Shown: piece by piece, positions 50,345 through 60,543 of the stretch
How positions within the stretch are numbered: position 1 is the first letter of the stretch
Layout of the letters: the number at the start of each line of letters is the position of its first letter
NCBI GenBank assembly: GCA_016893485.2
Contig: JAFEKX020000001.1
Span: 1,240,001-1,304,000, forward strand
Direction: 5' to 3'
From: Streptomyces sp. P3
GTDB taxonomy: Bacteria; Actinomycetota; Actinomycetes; Streptomycetales; Streptomycetaceae
DNA: 64,000 bases
Translations under genes and position numbers: made by a program
Notes under the pieces: model-generated
Database searches by the model: none
Told to the model about the DNA's origin: nothing
Seen by the model: only the letters and a program-made list of their open reading frames with translations

Positions 50345-51310
50345 CTACGACTTGACGGTGGGTTCCGTCTCCTGGCCCCTCGTGGCGCGCAGGCTGGTGA
50401 ACGTCGTCACCGCGAGGACGAGCACGATGAAGCCGAGCGAGAAGGGGATGGAGATCTCCGGGACGTGCACGCCGGACTCGTGCAGGGCGTGCAGCACCAG
50501 CTTGACGCCGATGAAGCCCAGGATGATCGACAGGCCGTAGCTGAGGTGCACGAGTTTCTTGAGCAGGCCACCGATGAGGAAGTACAGCTGGCGCAGACCC
50601 ATCAGGGCGAAGGCGTTGGCGGTGAACACGATGTACGGGTCCTGGGTGAGGCCGTAGATCGCGGGGATGGAGTCGAGGGCGAAGAGCACGTCGGTGGAGC
50701 CGATGGCGAGCATCACGACCAGCATCGGGGTCATCACGCGCTTGCCGTTCTCCCTGATGAACAGCTTGGTGCCGTGGTAGCGGTCGGCGACCCCGAAGCG
50801 GCGTTCGGCGATCTTGAGGAGCTTGTTCTCCTCGTACTCCTCGTTCTCGTGACCCTTGCGGGCGTCCTGGACGAGCTTCCAGGCGGTCCAGATCAGGAAC
50901 GCGCCGAAGACATAGAAGACCCAGGAGAAGGTGGAGATGATCGCGGCACCGGCCGCGATGAACCCGGCGCGCAGCACGAGGGCGACGAGCACGCCGACCA
51001 TCAGCACCCGCTGCTGGTACTGGGAGGGCACCGCGAACTTGCCCATGATCAGGACGAAGACGAAGAGGTTGTCCACGCTCAGCGACTTCTCGGTGAGGTA
51101 CCCGGCGAAGAACTCCCCGGTGGGCCCGCTGCCGCCGTAGAAGAGCAGTCCCAGGCCGAACAGGCAGGCCAGGACGACCCAGACGACGGTCCAGATGCCG
51201 GCTTCCTTGACGGACACGTCGTGAGGTTTGCGGCCGATGAGGAAGTCGACGCCGACGAGCGCGCACAGGGCGGCGATCGTCAGCAGCCAGACGGTCAGGG
51301 AGATGTTCAC
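50345..51310 (-). CDS. TerC/Alx-family membrane protein
   Basis: An intact 321-residue protein with about eight or nine helices. The paired acidic motifs of the family, TEKSLSVDNLFVFVLIMG and GSTDVLFALDSIPAIYGL, are both present; their Asp residues are thought to move divalent metal. A charged cytoplasmic loop (DARKGHENEEYEENKLL) separates the halves. TerC/Alx members export manganese or confer tellurite resistance and assist metalation of exported proteins. The GTG start at 51310 has AGGAG eight bases upstream. The 240-bp leader region holds a strong hairpin. Confidence 0.88.
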   Translation of the reverse strand: MNISLTVWLLTIAALCALVGVDFLIGRKPHDVSVKEAGIWTVVWVVLACLFGLGLLFYGGSGPTGEFFAGYLTEKSLSVDNLFVFVLIMGKFAVPSQYQQRVLMVGVLVALVLRAGFIAAGAAIISTFSWVFYVFGAFLIWTAWKLVQDARKGHENEEYEENKLLKIAERRFGVADRYHGTKLFIRENGKRVMTPMLVVMLAIGSTDVLFALDSIPAIYGLTQDPYIVFTANAFALMGLRQLYFLIGGLLKKLVHLSYGLSIILGFIGVKLVLHALHESGVHVPEISIPFSLGFIVLVLAVTTFTSLRATRGQETEPTVKS

Positions 51311-51449
51311 GGGTGGTGCTCCTGGTGCGGGAATGGCGTGTGGGGCGCCACAGGGGGTGGTCCGTAGGGGTTGGGACATCGTTGTGGGCGTGAGGGATCC
51401 CTTCCACGCCCCGACGGTGAACAACAGGTCACATTCCGACAAGGCACCC

Positions 51450-51481
51450 GCCGGACGGCGGGGGAGGTTCCGCCGTCCGGC
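51450..51481. promoter_or_regulatory. strong hairpin in the terC / esterase divergent region
   Basis: GCCGGACGGCGG, eight-base loop, CCGCCGTCCGGC: a perfect 12-bp stem, 140 bp upstream of terC and 73 bp upstream of the esterase. It could be a terminator or attenuator in either transcript, or a long operator. I could not match the yybP-ykoY manganese riboswitch consensus that precedes many terC genes. Confidence 0.5.
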
Positions 51482-51553
51482 GGTGGTCGGGTCGGGGGTG
51501 GACGCGCGGACCATGGCTGTACGAGCCGCCGCGTCCAGCGTCAGGAGAAACCC

Positions 51554-52537
51554 ATGACCTCCGTCCCGCCTCCGCCCCCGTTCGACCCGGAACTCGCCGC
51601 GGCACTGGAACTGATCAAGGAGTTCATCTCGCCCGGGATGTCGTTGGAGGACATCGACGAGATCCGCCGGGGCCCGGCGATCACCCAGGCGCTGGAGCTG
51701 GACCTGACCCTGGACGGGGCCTTCGCCGTCGAGGACCGGGAGGTCGCCGGGCCGGTCGGCGAACCCGCCATCACACTGCTGATCTGCCGTCCGACCGCGC
51801 CCTCCACGGCGGGCGCGCTGCCCGTCATCTACCACGTGCACGGCGGCGGGATGGTCCTCGGCGACCGGCGGGTCGGGGTGAGCGGGGCGCTCGAGTACGC
51901 GCGGGAGCTGGACGCGGTGGTGGTGTCGGTGGAGTACCGGCTCGCGCCCGAGCACCCGCATCCGGCGCCGATCGAGGACGTGTACGCCGGACTGCTGTGG
52001 ACGGCGGAGCACGCGAAGGAGATCGGCGGCGACCCGGAACGGATCGTCATCATGGGCGCGAGCGCGGGCGGCGGCCTTTCGGCGGCGCTGGCCCTGCTGA
52101 CCCGGGACAGGGGCGGCCCGCGCCCGATCGGCCAGCTCCTCCTGTGCCCGATGCTCGACGACCGCAACGACACCCCGTCCGCGCACCAGATGGCGGGCGT
52201 CGGCATCTGGGACCGCACGGCCAACGAGACCGGCTGGACCGCCCTCCTCGGCGACCGCCGCGGCGGCCCCGACGTCTCCCCGTACGCGGCCCCGGCCCGG
52301 GGGCGGAGGACCTCACGAACCTCCCCCGGCCTTCCTGGACGTCGGCTCGGCCGAAACCTTCCGCGACGAGGTCGTCGCCTACGCGTCCCGCCTTTGGCAG
52401 GCGGGCGGAGTGGCCGAACTCCACGTCTGGCCAGGGGTTTCCACGGCTTCGACGGCTTCGCCCCGCAGGCGGCGGTGTCCCAGGCGGCGAGGGCGGCCCA
52501 CGTGAGCTGGCTGCGGAGGTTGCTGGCCACGGCGTGA
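51554..52537 (+). CDS. HSL-family alpha/beta hydrolase (esterase; frame breaks)
   Basis: About 328 residues. Oxyanion-hole motif YHVHGGGMVLGD, nucleophile in IMGASAGGGLSAAL (GxSxG) and catalytic His in GFHGFDGFAP mark a hormone-sensitive-lipase-like carboxylesterase. Frame breaks near 52305, 52330 and 52432 lie in the lid/C-terminal part (AFLDVGSAETFRDEVVAYAS). AGGAG precedes the ATG at 51554. Substrate not predictable. Confidence 0.83.
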   Translation: MTSVPPPPPFDPELAAALELIKEFISPGMSLEDIDEIRRGPAITQALELDLTLDGAFAVEDREVAGPVGEPAITLLICRPTAPSTAGALPVIYHVHGGGMVLGDRRVGVSGALEYARELDAVVVSVEYRLAPEHPHPAPIEDVYAGLLWTAEHAKEIGGDPERIVIMGASAGGGLSAALALLTRDRGGPRPIGQLLLCPMLDDRNDTPSAHQMAGVGIWDRTANETGWTALLGDRRGGPDVSPYAAPARGRRTSRTSPGLPGRRLGRNLPRRGRRLRVPPLAGGRSGRTPRLARGFHGFDGFAPQAAVSQAARAAHVSWLRRLLATA

Positions 52538-52675
52538 GAGGACCCCGGGGGTGCGGGGCGGCCTGCGGGACGAGGTGCGATGAAGATCGGCCCGCTCCGG
52601 ACCGCCCGCTCACCGGTACCGATCGAGGGCACCCTCGCCACGCGGACCCGCACGTGTCAAGTCACCTGCCTGGTG

Positions 52676-52735
52676 GGCCTGTTCAGACACGGAGCGGCCT
52701 GTTCGGACACGGAGCGGCCTGTTCAGATGGAGACC
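52676..52735. repeat. 20-bp tandem repeat
   Basis: GGCCTGTTCAGACACGGAGC at 52676-52695, the same with one change at 52696-52715, and a half copy (GGCCTGTTCAGA) at 52716-52727. The last copy supplies the stop codon of the leftward oxidoreductase gene. Confidence 0.8.
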
Positions 52736-53625
52736 ACGATCTTTCCTCGGGTGCGTCCGCGCTCGGCCTGCGCGTGGGCGTCGGCGATCCGCTCCAGGGG
52801 TAGGCCTCTTCGACACGGGGGTGTAGCGGCCCTCCCCGCCCAGTTCCGCCGCCGCGGCCAGGAGAGTGGAGTCGTTCTCCGCGTTGACCACATGCGTGCC
52901 CAGGCGCTGCCCGCCCGCGTGATCCGCGACCGTCGCGACACGCTTCGGGTCACCAGCGATCGCTACGAGGTCGTCCAGGGAGCCGGAGGCCGCGGTGTCG
53001 AGCACTAGGTCGACGCCGTGCGGAGCGAGGGAGGCGAGGCGCTGGGCGAGCCGGGGCCGTAGGTGGTGGGAACGGCGCCGAGCCCGGTGAGGAACTCGTG
53101 GTTGCGCTCACTGGCTGTCCCGATCACGGTGGCACCTCGCGCCACCGCGATCTCGACCGCCGCGCTGCCCACGCCGCCGGCGGCGCCCTCGACGAGGAGG
53201 GGCGCGCCCGCGAGGGGGCCGAGCGCGTCGAGCCCCCGCATCGCGGTCACCGACGCGAGCCCGGCACCGGCGGCCTGCTCGTCGTTCCACGTGGCGGGCG
53301 TGTGCGCCCAGGCCGAGAGGACGAACAGCTCCGCGGTCGCACCGGTGATGCCGCCCAGGCCGAAGACCCGGTCGCCGATGCTCACCCCCTGCACCCCGTC
53401 ACCGATCTCGTCGACCACACCGGCACCGTCGCGCCCGGGAATGGCGGGCAGCTCCACGGGAATCAGCTGGCGCAGGGCGCCGGCGCGCAGCTTCCAGTCG
53501 ATGGGATTGACGCTGGCCGCCGCGACGCGGACCCGGATCTCACCGGGTCCGGGGTGGGGGTCTGGAGCCTGCTCGATCACCAGGTTCTCCGCTCCGCCGT
53601 AATCGTGGAACCGGGCTGCGCGCAT
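52723..53625 (-). CDS. NADP-dependent zinc-type quinone oxidoreductase (frame breaks)
   Basis: About 300 residues of the MDR/quinone reductase family. GroES-like part: MRAARFHDYGGAENLVIEQA, VNPIDWKLRAGALRQLIP, PGRDGAGVVDEIGDGV; Rossmann part: VEGAAGGVGSAAVEIAVARG; the zinc-binding residues of alcohol dehydrogenases are absent, as usual for quinone reductases. Frame breaks near 53055 and 52805. Its promoter (53711-53680) has a 20-bp spacer carrying a MerR-type operator, so it is very likely activated by the MerR protein encoded divergently. Confidence 0.85.
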
Positions 53626-53679
53626 AGTGGTCTGCCTTACTTTGACGGGCCGGAATGACGTGTTCATCCGATGCTCGGC

Positions 53680-53711
53680 ACTCTAGAACCTGACGTTGAC
53701 GTGAGGTGCAA
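53680..53711 (-). promoter_or_regulatory. MerR-activated promoter of the quinone oxidoreductase
   Basis: Leftward -35 TTGCAC (53711-53706) and -10 TAGAGT (53685-53680) are 20 bp apart, too long for unaided sigma factor and typical of MerR-controlled promoters. The dyad ACCTGAC, GTTGAC, GTGAGGT (53688-53707) fills the spacer. Confidence 0.75.
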
Positions 53712-53830
53712 GCCACGACTGCCACCCGTCACGGACGACCCCATGGGCCCTCGGGGGCTCGGCGATCCCGGCAGGACGCACGGTGGACCGGCCCCCAGGG
53801 CGTGCCCCGGAGCCGGTATCGCTAGCCTGA

Positions 53831-53850
53831 ACCTCACATCAACGTGAGGT
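53831..53850. promoter_or_regulatory. MerR operator upstream of merR
   Basis: ACCTCAC, six-base centre ATCAAC, GTGAGGT: a perfect 7-6-7 dyad, nearly identical to the dyad at 53688-53707. It lies 28 bp before the merR start, consistent with autoregulation. Confidence 0.75.
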
Positions 53851-53877
53851 ACGAGCGGGAAGGGAGTCACCTGCGCC

Positions 53878-54233
53878 ATGCGCATCGGACAGCTCGCCAG
53901 GCGGTCGGGGGTCAGCGTGCGGGCCCTGCGCTACTACGAGGAACAGCGGCTTCTGGAATCGACGCGGACGCCCGGCGGGCACCGTGACTATCCCGACGAG
54001 GCCCTGGAGCGGGTCCAGCTCATCCAGGACCTCTTCGCGGCCGGTCTCTCCAGCCGTACCGTCGTCGAACTCCTGCCGTGCGTGAGCACCGGCGTCGCGA
54101 CCCCGCCATGCTCGACCAGCTCATCATCGAACGCGACCGCATCGCCGCCCGCATCCAGGACCTGACCCGGGCCCAGACCAAACTCGGCCGCGTGATCGAG
54201 AACGTGGCCGCGGCGAACGTGACCCAGGGCTGA
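53878..54233 (+). CDS. MerR-family regulator (frame break)
   Basis: About 118 residues. The N-terminal winged helix MRIGQLARRSGVSVRALRYY and EEQRLLESTRTPGGHRDYP is canonical, followed by the coiled-coil dimer helix IIERDRIAARIQDLTRAQ. There is no Cys-rich effector loop, so it is not a metal or SoxR sensor of the classical type. The frame breaks near 54105. AAGGGA precedes the ATG. Divergent quinone reductase and two matching dyads define a small two-gene regulon. Confidence 0.85.
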
Positions 54234-54666
54234 TCAACCCGGGCTGTGCGCTGCCGACTTCGCGCCACCGGCGTCGGTGCCACAGCCGGCTCGGGCCACG
54301 CGGGCGAGTCGACTACGGCGTGATCGTCGCGGGCGCACGGCTTCGCACCCGGTATTCCTCAGCGACGCATAGATGCCGATCTCTGCCGGCGGCAGGACCC
54401 CGGGCGTCAGGGGCACGCGCGTCAGCGCACGTCTGCCCTCGGCACGGTGTGCGGCCTCAACGTCTTCGCCCCGCAGGCCGCCCGAGCCGCGCGGCCCGGC
54501 CCGCAGCCGCGCGCACGCCGTAAGGCCTACGGCTGTGATCGCACCGGCACGCCCCGCCCCGCGCGAGCCGCACACCCCGGAACCTCGTCGCTCGCCCGGG
54601 CCGATCCGTTCGCGCTCCCCTGTCCCGTCCCTCCTCTCCGCCCCTTCCATGGCGCACCATGGACAC
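54234..54666. other. gap without a recognisable gene
   Basis: 433 bp between merR and the PucR-like gene. Open frames on both strands are low-complexity Ala/Arg/Gly translations of GC-rich DNA and none resembles a known family. No strong hairpin or repeat was seen. A small frame-broken gene cannot be ruled out. Confidence 0.4.
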
Positions 54667-55756
54667 ATGAAAGAGCTGGCCGGGCGCCTGACCGCGCTGG
54701 ATCCGACGCCGGTGCCGCCGTGCGGGTCATCGGGTACTTCGATCGGCTCGCCGAGTCGCGGGCCGGTCTTGAGGCGCTGGTGCGCGGGGCGGCGGTGCTC
54801 GCCGGGTGTGCCGCGCGGCTGGTGGACGCCGAGCGGCGGGTCCGGGTGCGGGTCGAGGCGGACGGTACGCGCCGGGACAGCGCGGAACCGCCGGACCCCG
54901 CCTGGCCCTCCGCCGCGCTGACGCCGGGCGGGGCCTCCGCGCTGTGGCTGGAGCGTACGGCGGGGTCGGCGCCCAGCGTCGTCGACGCGATGATCCTGGA
55001 GCGGGCCGCCGGTGCCGTACGAGTGGTGCTGGACCGCACCCGGGGTCGGGTGCCCGCCGACGACCCGGAGTTGATCGAGACCCTGCTCGACGCCACCGCT
55101 CCGGAAGCGGCCCGGCTGCACGCGGCCCGGCGTCTCGGCCTCGACCCGGCCGACCCGGCGACGAGGGCCAGGGTCGTCGCCCAGCTCGACGGGCCGCCCC
55201 GGGTCGTCGCCGTGCCCCGGGAGACAACGGGTACGTCCGGTCTACGGCTCGTTCCGGACGGCGATCCGCAAGCGCTCTCCGACGGCTTCGGCGCCCAATC
55301 CCCGCACCCGGACGCCGAGTTGCCGGCGGGCCGCCTGGGTATCGGCCCCGCCGTTCCCGTCCTGGACCTGCCCCGCTCCTGGTCCGCCGCCCGCACCGCC
55401 CTGCGCTTCACCTCCGACGGCACCGCTCAGGACCCCGGCCAACGCATCGTGCACGCCGACGAACTCGGCGGCATCGCCCTCCTCGCGGACCTGGTGGTAC
55501 CGGGCGCCGAACCACCCTCCGACGTCCAGGACTTGGAAGCCGCGGCGGCCAACGCGCCGTGGCTGCTGGCCACTCTGAACGCCGTCGCCACCACGACCAG
55601 CCTCCGCGCGGCGGCCACCGGGATCAACGTCCACCACTCCACACCCAGGACCGCCTCACCCACGCGGAGTCCCTGCTGGGCTGGCCGGTCCGCACGCCTC
55701 AGGGACGGCTCCGGCTCCAACTGGCGCTCACGATGCGGCACTTGGCACGGCCCTAG
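54667..55756 (+). CDS. PucR-like regulator with C-terminal HTH (frame breaks)
   Basis: About 363 residues. It begins MKELAGRLTALDP and, after a break near 54715, VIGYFDRLAESRAGLEALVR. The C-terminus has the PucR/CdaR-type helix-turn-helix (PF13556): AATGINVHHSTLQDRLTHAE then LLGWPVRTPQGRLRLQLALT. The central region has a GGDEF-like or GAF-like alpha/beta pattern (LEALVRGAAVLAGCAARLVD) common in these regulators. A second break lies near 55646. Target unknown; it stands alone between merR and a secreted phosphodiesterase gene. Confidence 0.72.
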
Positions 55757-56056
55757 CGCCGGTCCGCGCACATCCGGACACCCCTCGAAGATCCCCCACA
55801 GCCCTCGAAGACCCCGCCCGGTTCACGAACCCCGCTGCCCACCCGGAATGACGTGAATCCCCGTATCCCCACCTGTGGACCGTATCCCCCGCACCCACAA
55901 CAACCGGGCACACAGGGGGACTTGGCCATCTCCGCGCCACCGGGAATTCCTGATTCGGTGCGGCTGAAGGGGAGCCATAGCAAGCGCTTGTCGCTACATT
56001 TTGACATGCTCGCCGCATCAACCTCCCCTCTGTCACTCCGCAGGAGGCACTTCCCC
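55757..56056. other. 300-bp intergenic region upstream of the EEP gene
   Basis: No gene seen. It contains the palindrome CAAGCGCTTG at 55981-55990 in an AT-richer patch (ACATTTTGACAT follows), probably part of the promoter/operator of the secreted phosphodiesterase gene. A similar CAAGCGCTTA occurs at about 25903. Confidence 0.45.
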
Positions 56057-57396
56057 ATGCGCAGACTTCTCGCCTGTCTGGCGGCCGCTGCCGCGGCCCT
56101 GGGCGGGATCACGGTGGCCGCCGCGACACCGGCCGCCGCCGCCACGTCGGGCAGCTTCAACGTGCTCACCTACAACGTCGCCGGGCTCCCGGAGTCGTTG
56201 TCCAGCGCCTCGACGCCGCGCGACACGAGCACCACCGCGATTGGCACGCGCATCGCCCCGTACGACATCGTGAACGTGCAGGAGGACTTCAACTACCACG
56301 CCTACCTGTACTCCACCGACACCCACCCCTACCGCACCGCGACCAGCGGCGGCGCCGGCATCGGCAGCGGGCTCAACACCGTCTCCGACTACGCCTGGGA
56401 CGGCGACGACTTCGAGCGGGTCGGCTGGAACTCCTGCCAGATCGACTCGGGCGACTGCCTGACGCCCAAGGGCTTCACCTTCATGCGGGAGCGGCTGTCG
56501 GAGGGGTGTACGTCGACTTCTACAACCTGCACACCAACGCGGGCACGAACGACGGCGACGAGGCCTCCCGCGCGAGCAACCTCGCCCAGTTGACCACCTT
56601 CATCACGTCGCACTCCGCGGGCAACGCGGTCGTCGTGATGGGTGACACCAACACCCGCTACACCCGCACCGCCGACACCATCGCCGAGTTCGGCGCGGCC
56701 AACGGTCTCACCGACGCCTGGGTCAAGGTGATCCGCGGCGGGGTGGCACCGGCCAAGGGCAGCGACACCCTGCTGTGCGACCAGACCGGCGCCACCGTGC
56801 CCAACACCTGCGAGGTCGTGGACAAGGTCCTCTACCGCAGCAGCAAGCTGGTCACGCTCAACGCGACGTCGTACAACAACGAGCACGCCAAGTTCCTCAC
56901 CTCGGACGGGCTGATGCTCTCCGACCACGACCCGATCACGGTCGGCTTCACCTGGTCGCAGAACGCGGACTTCCAGCTCAGCGACCAGTTCGGCGGCCCG
57001 CACGGCGACTACTACCAGGACATCGACAACGTCCCGGCCGCCGCCCGCGCCACCCAGATCTCGCTGCGCTCCGGCTCCCGCGTCGACCAGGTCGGCGTCA
57101 CCCTCGCAGGCGGCACCACACTCACCCACGGCGGCACGGGCGGCACCGCGTCCTCGCTGGCCCTGGCCAGCGGGGAGTACGTGACGTCGGCCTACCTGTG
57201 CCAGGGCAAGTACAACAACACCACGCGGATCTTCTACGCCAAGTTCACCACCAACCTGGGGCACACCCTGGCCGGTGGCACCACCACCTCGGACTGCGTG
57301 ACCCGCACCGCCCCGTCCGGCTGGCAGATCGCCGGCTTCCACGGACGCTCCGGCGACGAGGTGGACAAGGTCGGCTTCATCTACACGAAGCGCTGA
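56057..57396 (+). CDS. secreted endonuclease/exonuclease/phosphatase-family protein with lectin-like C-terminus (frame break)
   Basis: About 446 residues. Export signal MRRLLACLAAAAAALGGITV ending ATPAAAA. EEP-fold motifs follow: FNVLTYNVAGLPESL, VNVQEDFNYH, FYNLHTNAG, VVVMGDTNTRY and LMLSDHDPITVGF, the pattern of sphingomyelinase/phospholipase-C-like phosphodiesterases. The C-terminal 130 residues (FGGPHGDYYQDIDN, VDQVGVTL, YVTSAYLC, DEVDKVGFIY) resemble a jacalin-like lectin, perhaps for substrate anchoring. The frame breaks near 56503. AGGAGG precedes the ATG at 56057. Confidence 0.83.
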
Positions 57397-57435
57397 CAGA
57401 CCGGCCAACTCGCAGGCACAGTAAGGAAGTTGTCC

Positions 57436-57467
57436 GCCGGACCATCCGTCATCGCGGGTGGTCCGGC
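57436..57467. terminator. bidirectional terminator
   Basis: GCCGGACCA, 14-base loop with further pairing, TGGTCCGGC: a 9-bp perfect stem between the convergent EEP and AsnC-type genes. Confidence 0.65.
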
Positions 57468-57486
57468 CCGGTGCGCTCCGCCCCTG

Positions 57487-58482
57487 TCATGCGAACGCCG
57501 GCGGCACAAGTCGCCCCCGCGAGATGAGCGAGGTGGCCTGCTTCAGGCGGTGGACGTGGATGCTCACGCCGTAGCCGTCGACGCCCGGGACGGCGGCGAC
57601 CTTGGTGGTCAGATAGCGGTACAGGTCCTCCGTGTCGCGGCAGATGACGACGACCATGATGTTGGAGTCACCGCTGATCGCGGCGGCGAAGGCGACCTCG
57701 TCGTGGGCCGCGAGTTCCTCGCCGACGCGTTCGAGGCGGGCCGGGGCGACGCGCAGCCACAGGGTGGCGTTGAGCGCGAACCCCAGGCGCGCGGAGAGCA
57801 GTTCGACGTCGTAGGCGAGCGCTCCCGAACTCTCCAGGGCGTCCAGTCGGCGGGCAACGCGAGCCGTGGACCAGCCGGTGACGTCGGCGAGCTGGGTGTG
57901 CGTGGCGCGGCCGTCGTCCGCGAGGGCGTCGAGCAGCGGGGTGTCCTCGTCGGTGAGGCGTACGGGCGGGCCTGTCGGCATAACGGGCCGATCGCCTACG
58001 AGTTGACGGATCTGAGCGGGCGTCAGATGGCCGCCGTACCCCGTCCAGTCACTCACTCCGGACGTGCCGAACGGATGGATGAGCAGGTCGATGCTGACGT
58101 CGAGGACCGAGGCGGACTTGGGGAGTTGGCGCAGCAGGACGTCGTCGCGCGGCACGTGGACCGGTGCGCTGATGACGCAGATGATCTCCGAACCGCCGGA
58201 CGCGAGGCCCGCGTAGGCGATGTCGGGGCGGCGGGCGAGCGCGTCGGCGAGCGGGCCGACCCGGTCGGGTCGGCAGCGGATGCGGGCCACCCAGCGCGCC
58301 TCGCCGTGGACGGAGGGGTCGATCAGGCCGACCACCCGCATCACCCCGGCCCGGCGCAGGGCGTGGAAGCGGCGGGCGGCGGTCTGCTCCGAGACCCCGG
58401 CGACCTCACCGATCACCCGGAACGAGGCGCGTGGCGCGCACTGCACGGCGCGGAGGATTTTCCCGTCGACTTCGTCTGTCAT
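57487..58482 (-). CDS. Lrp/AsnC regulator, duplicated architecture
   Basis: An intact 331-residue protein with two AsnC-type halves. Each half has a winged helix (DGKILRAVQCAPRASFRVIG near the N-terminus and DTPLLDALADDGRATHTQLA near residue 178) and a RAM-like ligand domain. Such double Lrp proteins usually control an adjacent transporter. It is divergent from the DHA2 exporter (148 bp between starts), which it probably regulates in response to an amino acid or other small molecule. Confidence 0.88.
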   Translation of the reverse strand: MTDEVDGKILRAVQCAPRASFRVIGEVAGVSEQTAARRFHALRRAGVMRVVGLIDPSVHGEARWVARIRCRPDRVGPLADALARRPDIAYAGLASGGSEIICVISAPVHVPRDDVLLRQLPKSASVLDVSIDLLIHPFGTSGVSDWTGYGGHLTPAQIRQLVGDRPVMPTGPPVRLTDEDTPLLDALADDGRATHTQLADVTGWSTARVARRLDALESSGALAYDVELLSARLGFALNATLWLRVAPARLERVGEELAAHDEVAFAAAISGDSNIMVVVICRDTEDLYRYLTTKVAAVPGVDGYGVSIHVHRLKQATSLISRGRLVPPAFA

Positions 58483-58630
58483 GAGGGAAGTCTGTCACCT
58501 GGGAGCAACTGGATGGAGGCTTTGGGCCGCTTCTCGGTCCTGCGTTGGTGATTGTGCATGGCGGAGCCGATCCTGAGGCGCGTGCCTGTTCGAGTTCGAG
58601 GGCACCGCGTTTCCAGAAGGAGAGTTCCCC

Positions 58631-60261
58631 GTGAACGTCACGACCCCGGCGAGCGGGCGGCCCGATCGACGGGCGGCCACCCTCGTGATGGCCTGCCTCG
58701 GCGTCTTCGTCGCCTACTTGCCGGTCACCACCGTCGCCGTGAGCCTGCCCGCCATCCAGTCGGCGCTGAACGCGTCGACCGCCCAACTGTCCTGGGTCCA
58801 GGACGCGTTCGTCCTTCCCATGGCCGCGTTCATCCTCACCGCCGGAGTCTTCGGCGATGTGCACGGACGCAAGAAGGTGTTCCAGGCGGGCCTGCTGTTC
58901 TCCGCGATCGGTGCCGCCGTGGCGCTGTCCGCGCAGTCGGTGCACGCGCTGTGGATCGGCCAGGCCTTCGCCGGTCTCGGCGCGGCGACCCTGCTGCCGA
59001 CCACGCTGGCGCTGATCAGCCACGCGGTGCCCGACCACCGGGAGCGCGGCAAGTTCATCGGCCTGTGGGCGACCGCCCTCATGGCCGCGCTCGCGATCGG
59101 CCCGCTGATCGCCGGCGTCATCCTCGACCACACCTCCTGGCGCTGGATCTACCTCATCTCGGTGCCGGTTCCGCTGATCGCGCTGGGCGTCGCCGCCCGC
59201 CTGCTCCCCGACTCCCGCGCCCCGCACGGCCGCAAGCTCGACTGGCCCGGCCAGCTCACCGCGACCCTCGCCATCACCGCGCTGGTCTACGGCGTGATCG
59301 AGGGCGGCGCCGGTTCGTTCACGGACGTCAAGGTCATGGTCGCGCTGTTCACGGCGGTCGTCGGCGGGGTCGCGTTCGTGCTCGCCGAGCGGCGCAGCGC
59401 CGGCCCGATGCTGGATCTGACGCTGTTCCGCAGCCCCGCGTTCACCGCCACCACCCTGGTCGCGATGATCACCTTCCTGGCGCTGATCGGCTTCTTCTTC
59501 CTACTCAGCCTGTACTTCGGCCTCGTCCAGCAGCTCGACACGCTCCAGGCGGCCTGGCGGCTGCTCATGGTCACCGCGGCGGCGATCGTGGTCGGCCAGC
59601 CCGTCGGCCGGCTCATGCACCGGGTCGCCCCGCGCGTCCTGATCACCGGGGTCTGCTCGTGATCTCCGGCGCGCTGTTCGCGCTGACCGGCGTCGACGTC
59701 GGCACGTCGTTCGCGTCGATCGCCTGGCGGCTGGCGCTGCTGGGCCTGGGCATCGGTACGGTCCTGACGCCGATGACCGCGACCGCCGTGGCCTCCGTGC
59801 CGTATCAGCAGGCGGGCATGGCCGCGGCCGGCAACAACGCGTTCCGCCAGGTCGGCGGCGCGCTCGGCCCGGCCGTCCTCGGCGCCCTGCTCTCCACGAA
59901 GGCGCTCGACACGCTGCCCGGCCACCTCACCGACGCCGGGGTGACCGGCGCGACCCAGCGCGGCATCGTCTCCACCGCCGACTCGAGCGGTCTCGGCGCC
60001 GTCGCCCACATGAATCTCGGCGCCGACACCGGCCGGGCCCTGGGCGCGCTGAGCGAGTCCTTCCTGGACGGCATGCGGCTGTGCCTGGTGGTCGCCGGAT
60101 CGCTGACGCTCCTCGCGGCCCTGGTGTGCGTGCTGTTGCTGCGCCGCCCGCGGCAGGACGCCGCTTCCCCGTCGGCTCCGGTGGCCGGTGGGAACACCGC
60201 CGGCACCGGGACTGCCACGCCGGTCGCGGCACCGGCAGTTGACCCGGCGCGGAACCGCTGA
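58631..60261 (+). CDS. DHA2-type MFS exporter, EmrB/QacA family (frame break)
   Basis: About 543 residues with 14 predicted helices. Family motifs: LPAIQSALNASTAQLSWVQD, GDVHGRKKVF (motif A), the motif C region ALAIGPLIAGVILDHTSWRW and DWPGQLTATLAITALVYGV. The Ala/Pro/Thr-rich tail is cytoplasmic. The frame breaks near 59655. The GTG start at 58631 follows GGAGAG. It exports drugs or toxic metabolites using the proton gradient; the divergent double Lrp regulator suggests ligand-induced expression. Confidence 0.87.
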
Positions 60262-60283
60262 GGCACGAAGTACCCACGGGCGG

Positions 60284-60308
60284 GGTCCTGTCGCACGTCG
60301 ACAGGACC
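60284..60308 (+). terminator. terminator of the MFS gene
   Basis: GGTCCTGTCG, five-base loop, CGACAGGACC: a perfect 10-bp stem 23 bp after the stop. The rest of 60309-60543 shows no gene; it presumably holds the promoter of the next gene. Confidence 0.75.
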
Positions 60309-60543
60309 GTCGGCCCGGACGTCCCGCGCGGGTGCGTCGTGAGCGCGGGGTGGGGCGGAGTTGCTGAGGACTTGGCCAAGCCGCAGGGTCCGCCCGCACT
60401 CCATAACCGGCTGTATCTGGTCAACGCCCGCTTCACCAGGGGTTCAAGCGCCGCAGGAGACGGGTGAGGCAATGGGCGGGATATGGCCGGCCCATGGGCA
60501 GGCGGCAATCGGTCGTTCAACCTCCGCTGCGAGCCTCCGGACC

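Noticed and set aside
54234..54666. Possible small leftward gene in the gap after merR
   Set aside because: The translation is Ala/Arg/Gly-rich without family resemblance, start signal or conserved motif.
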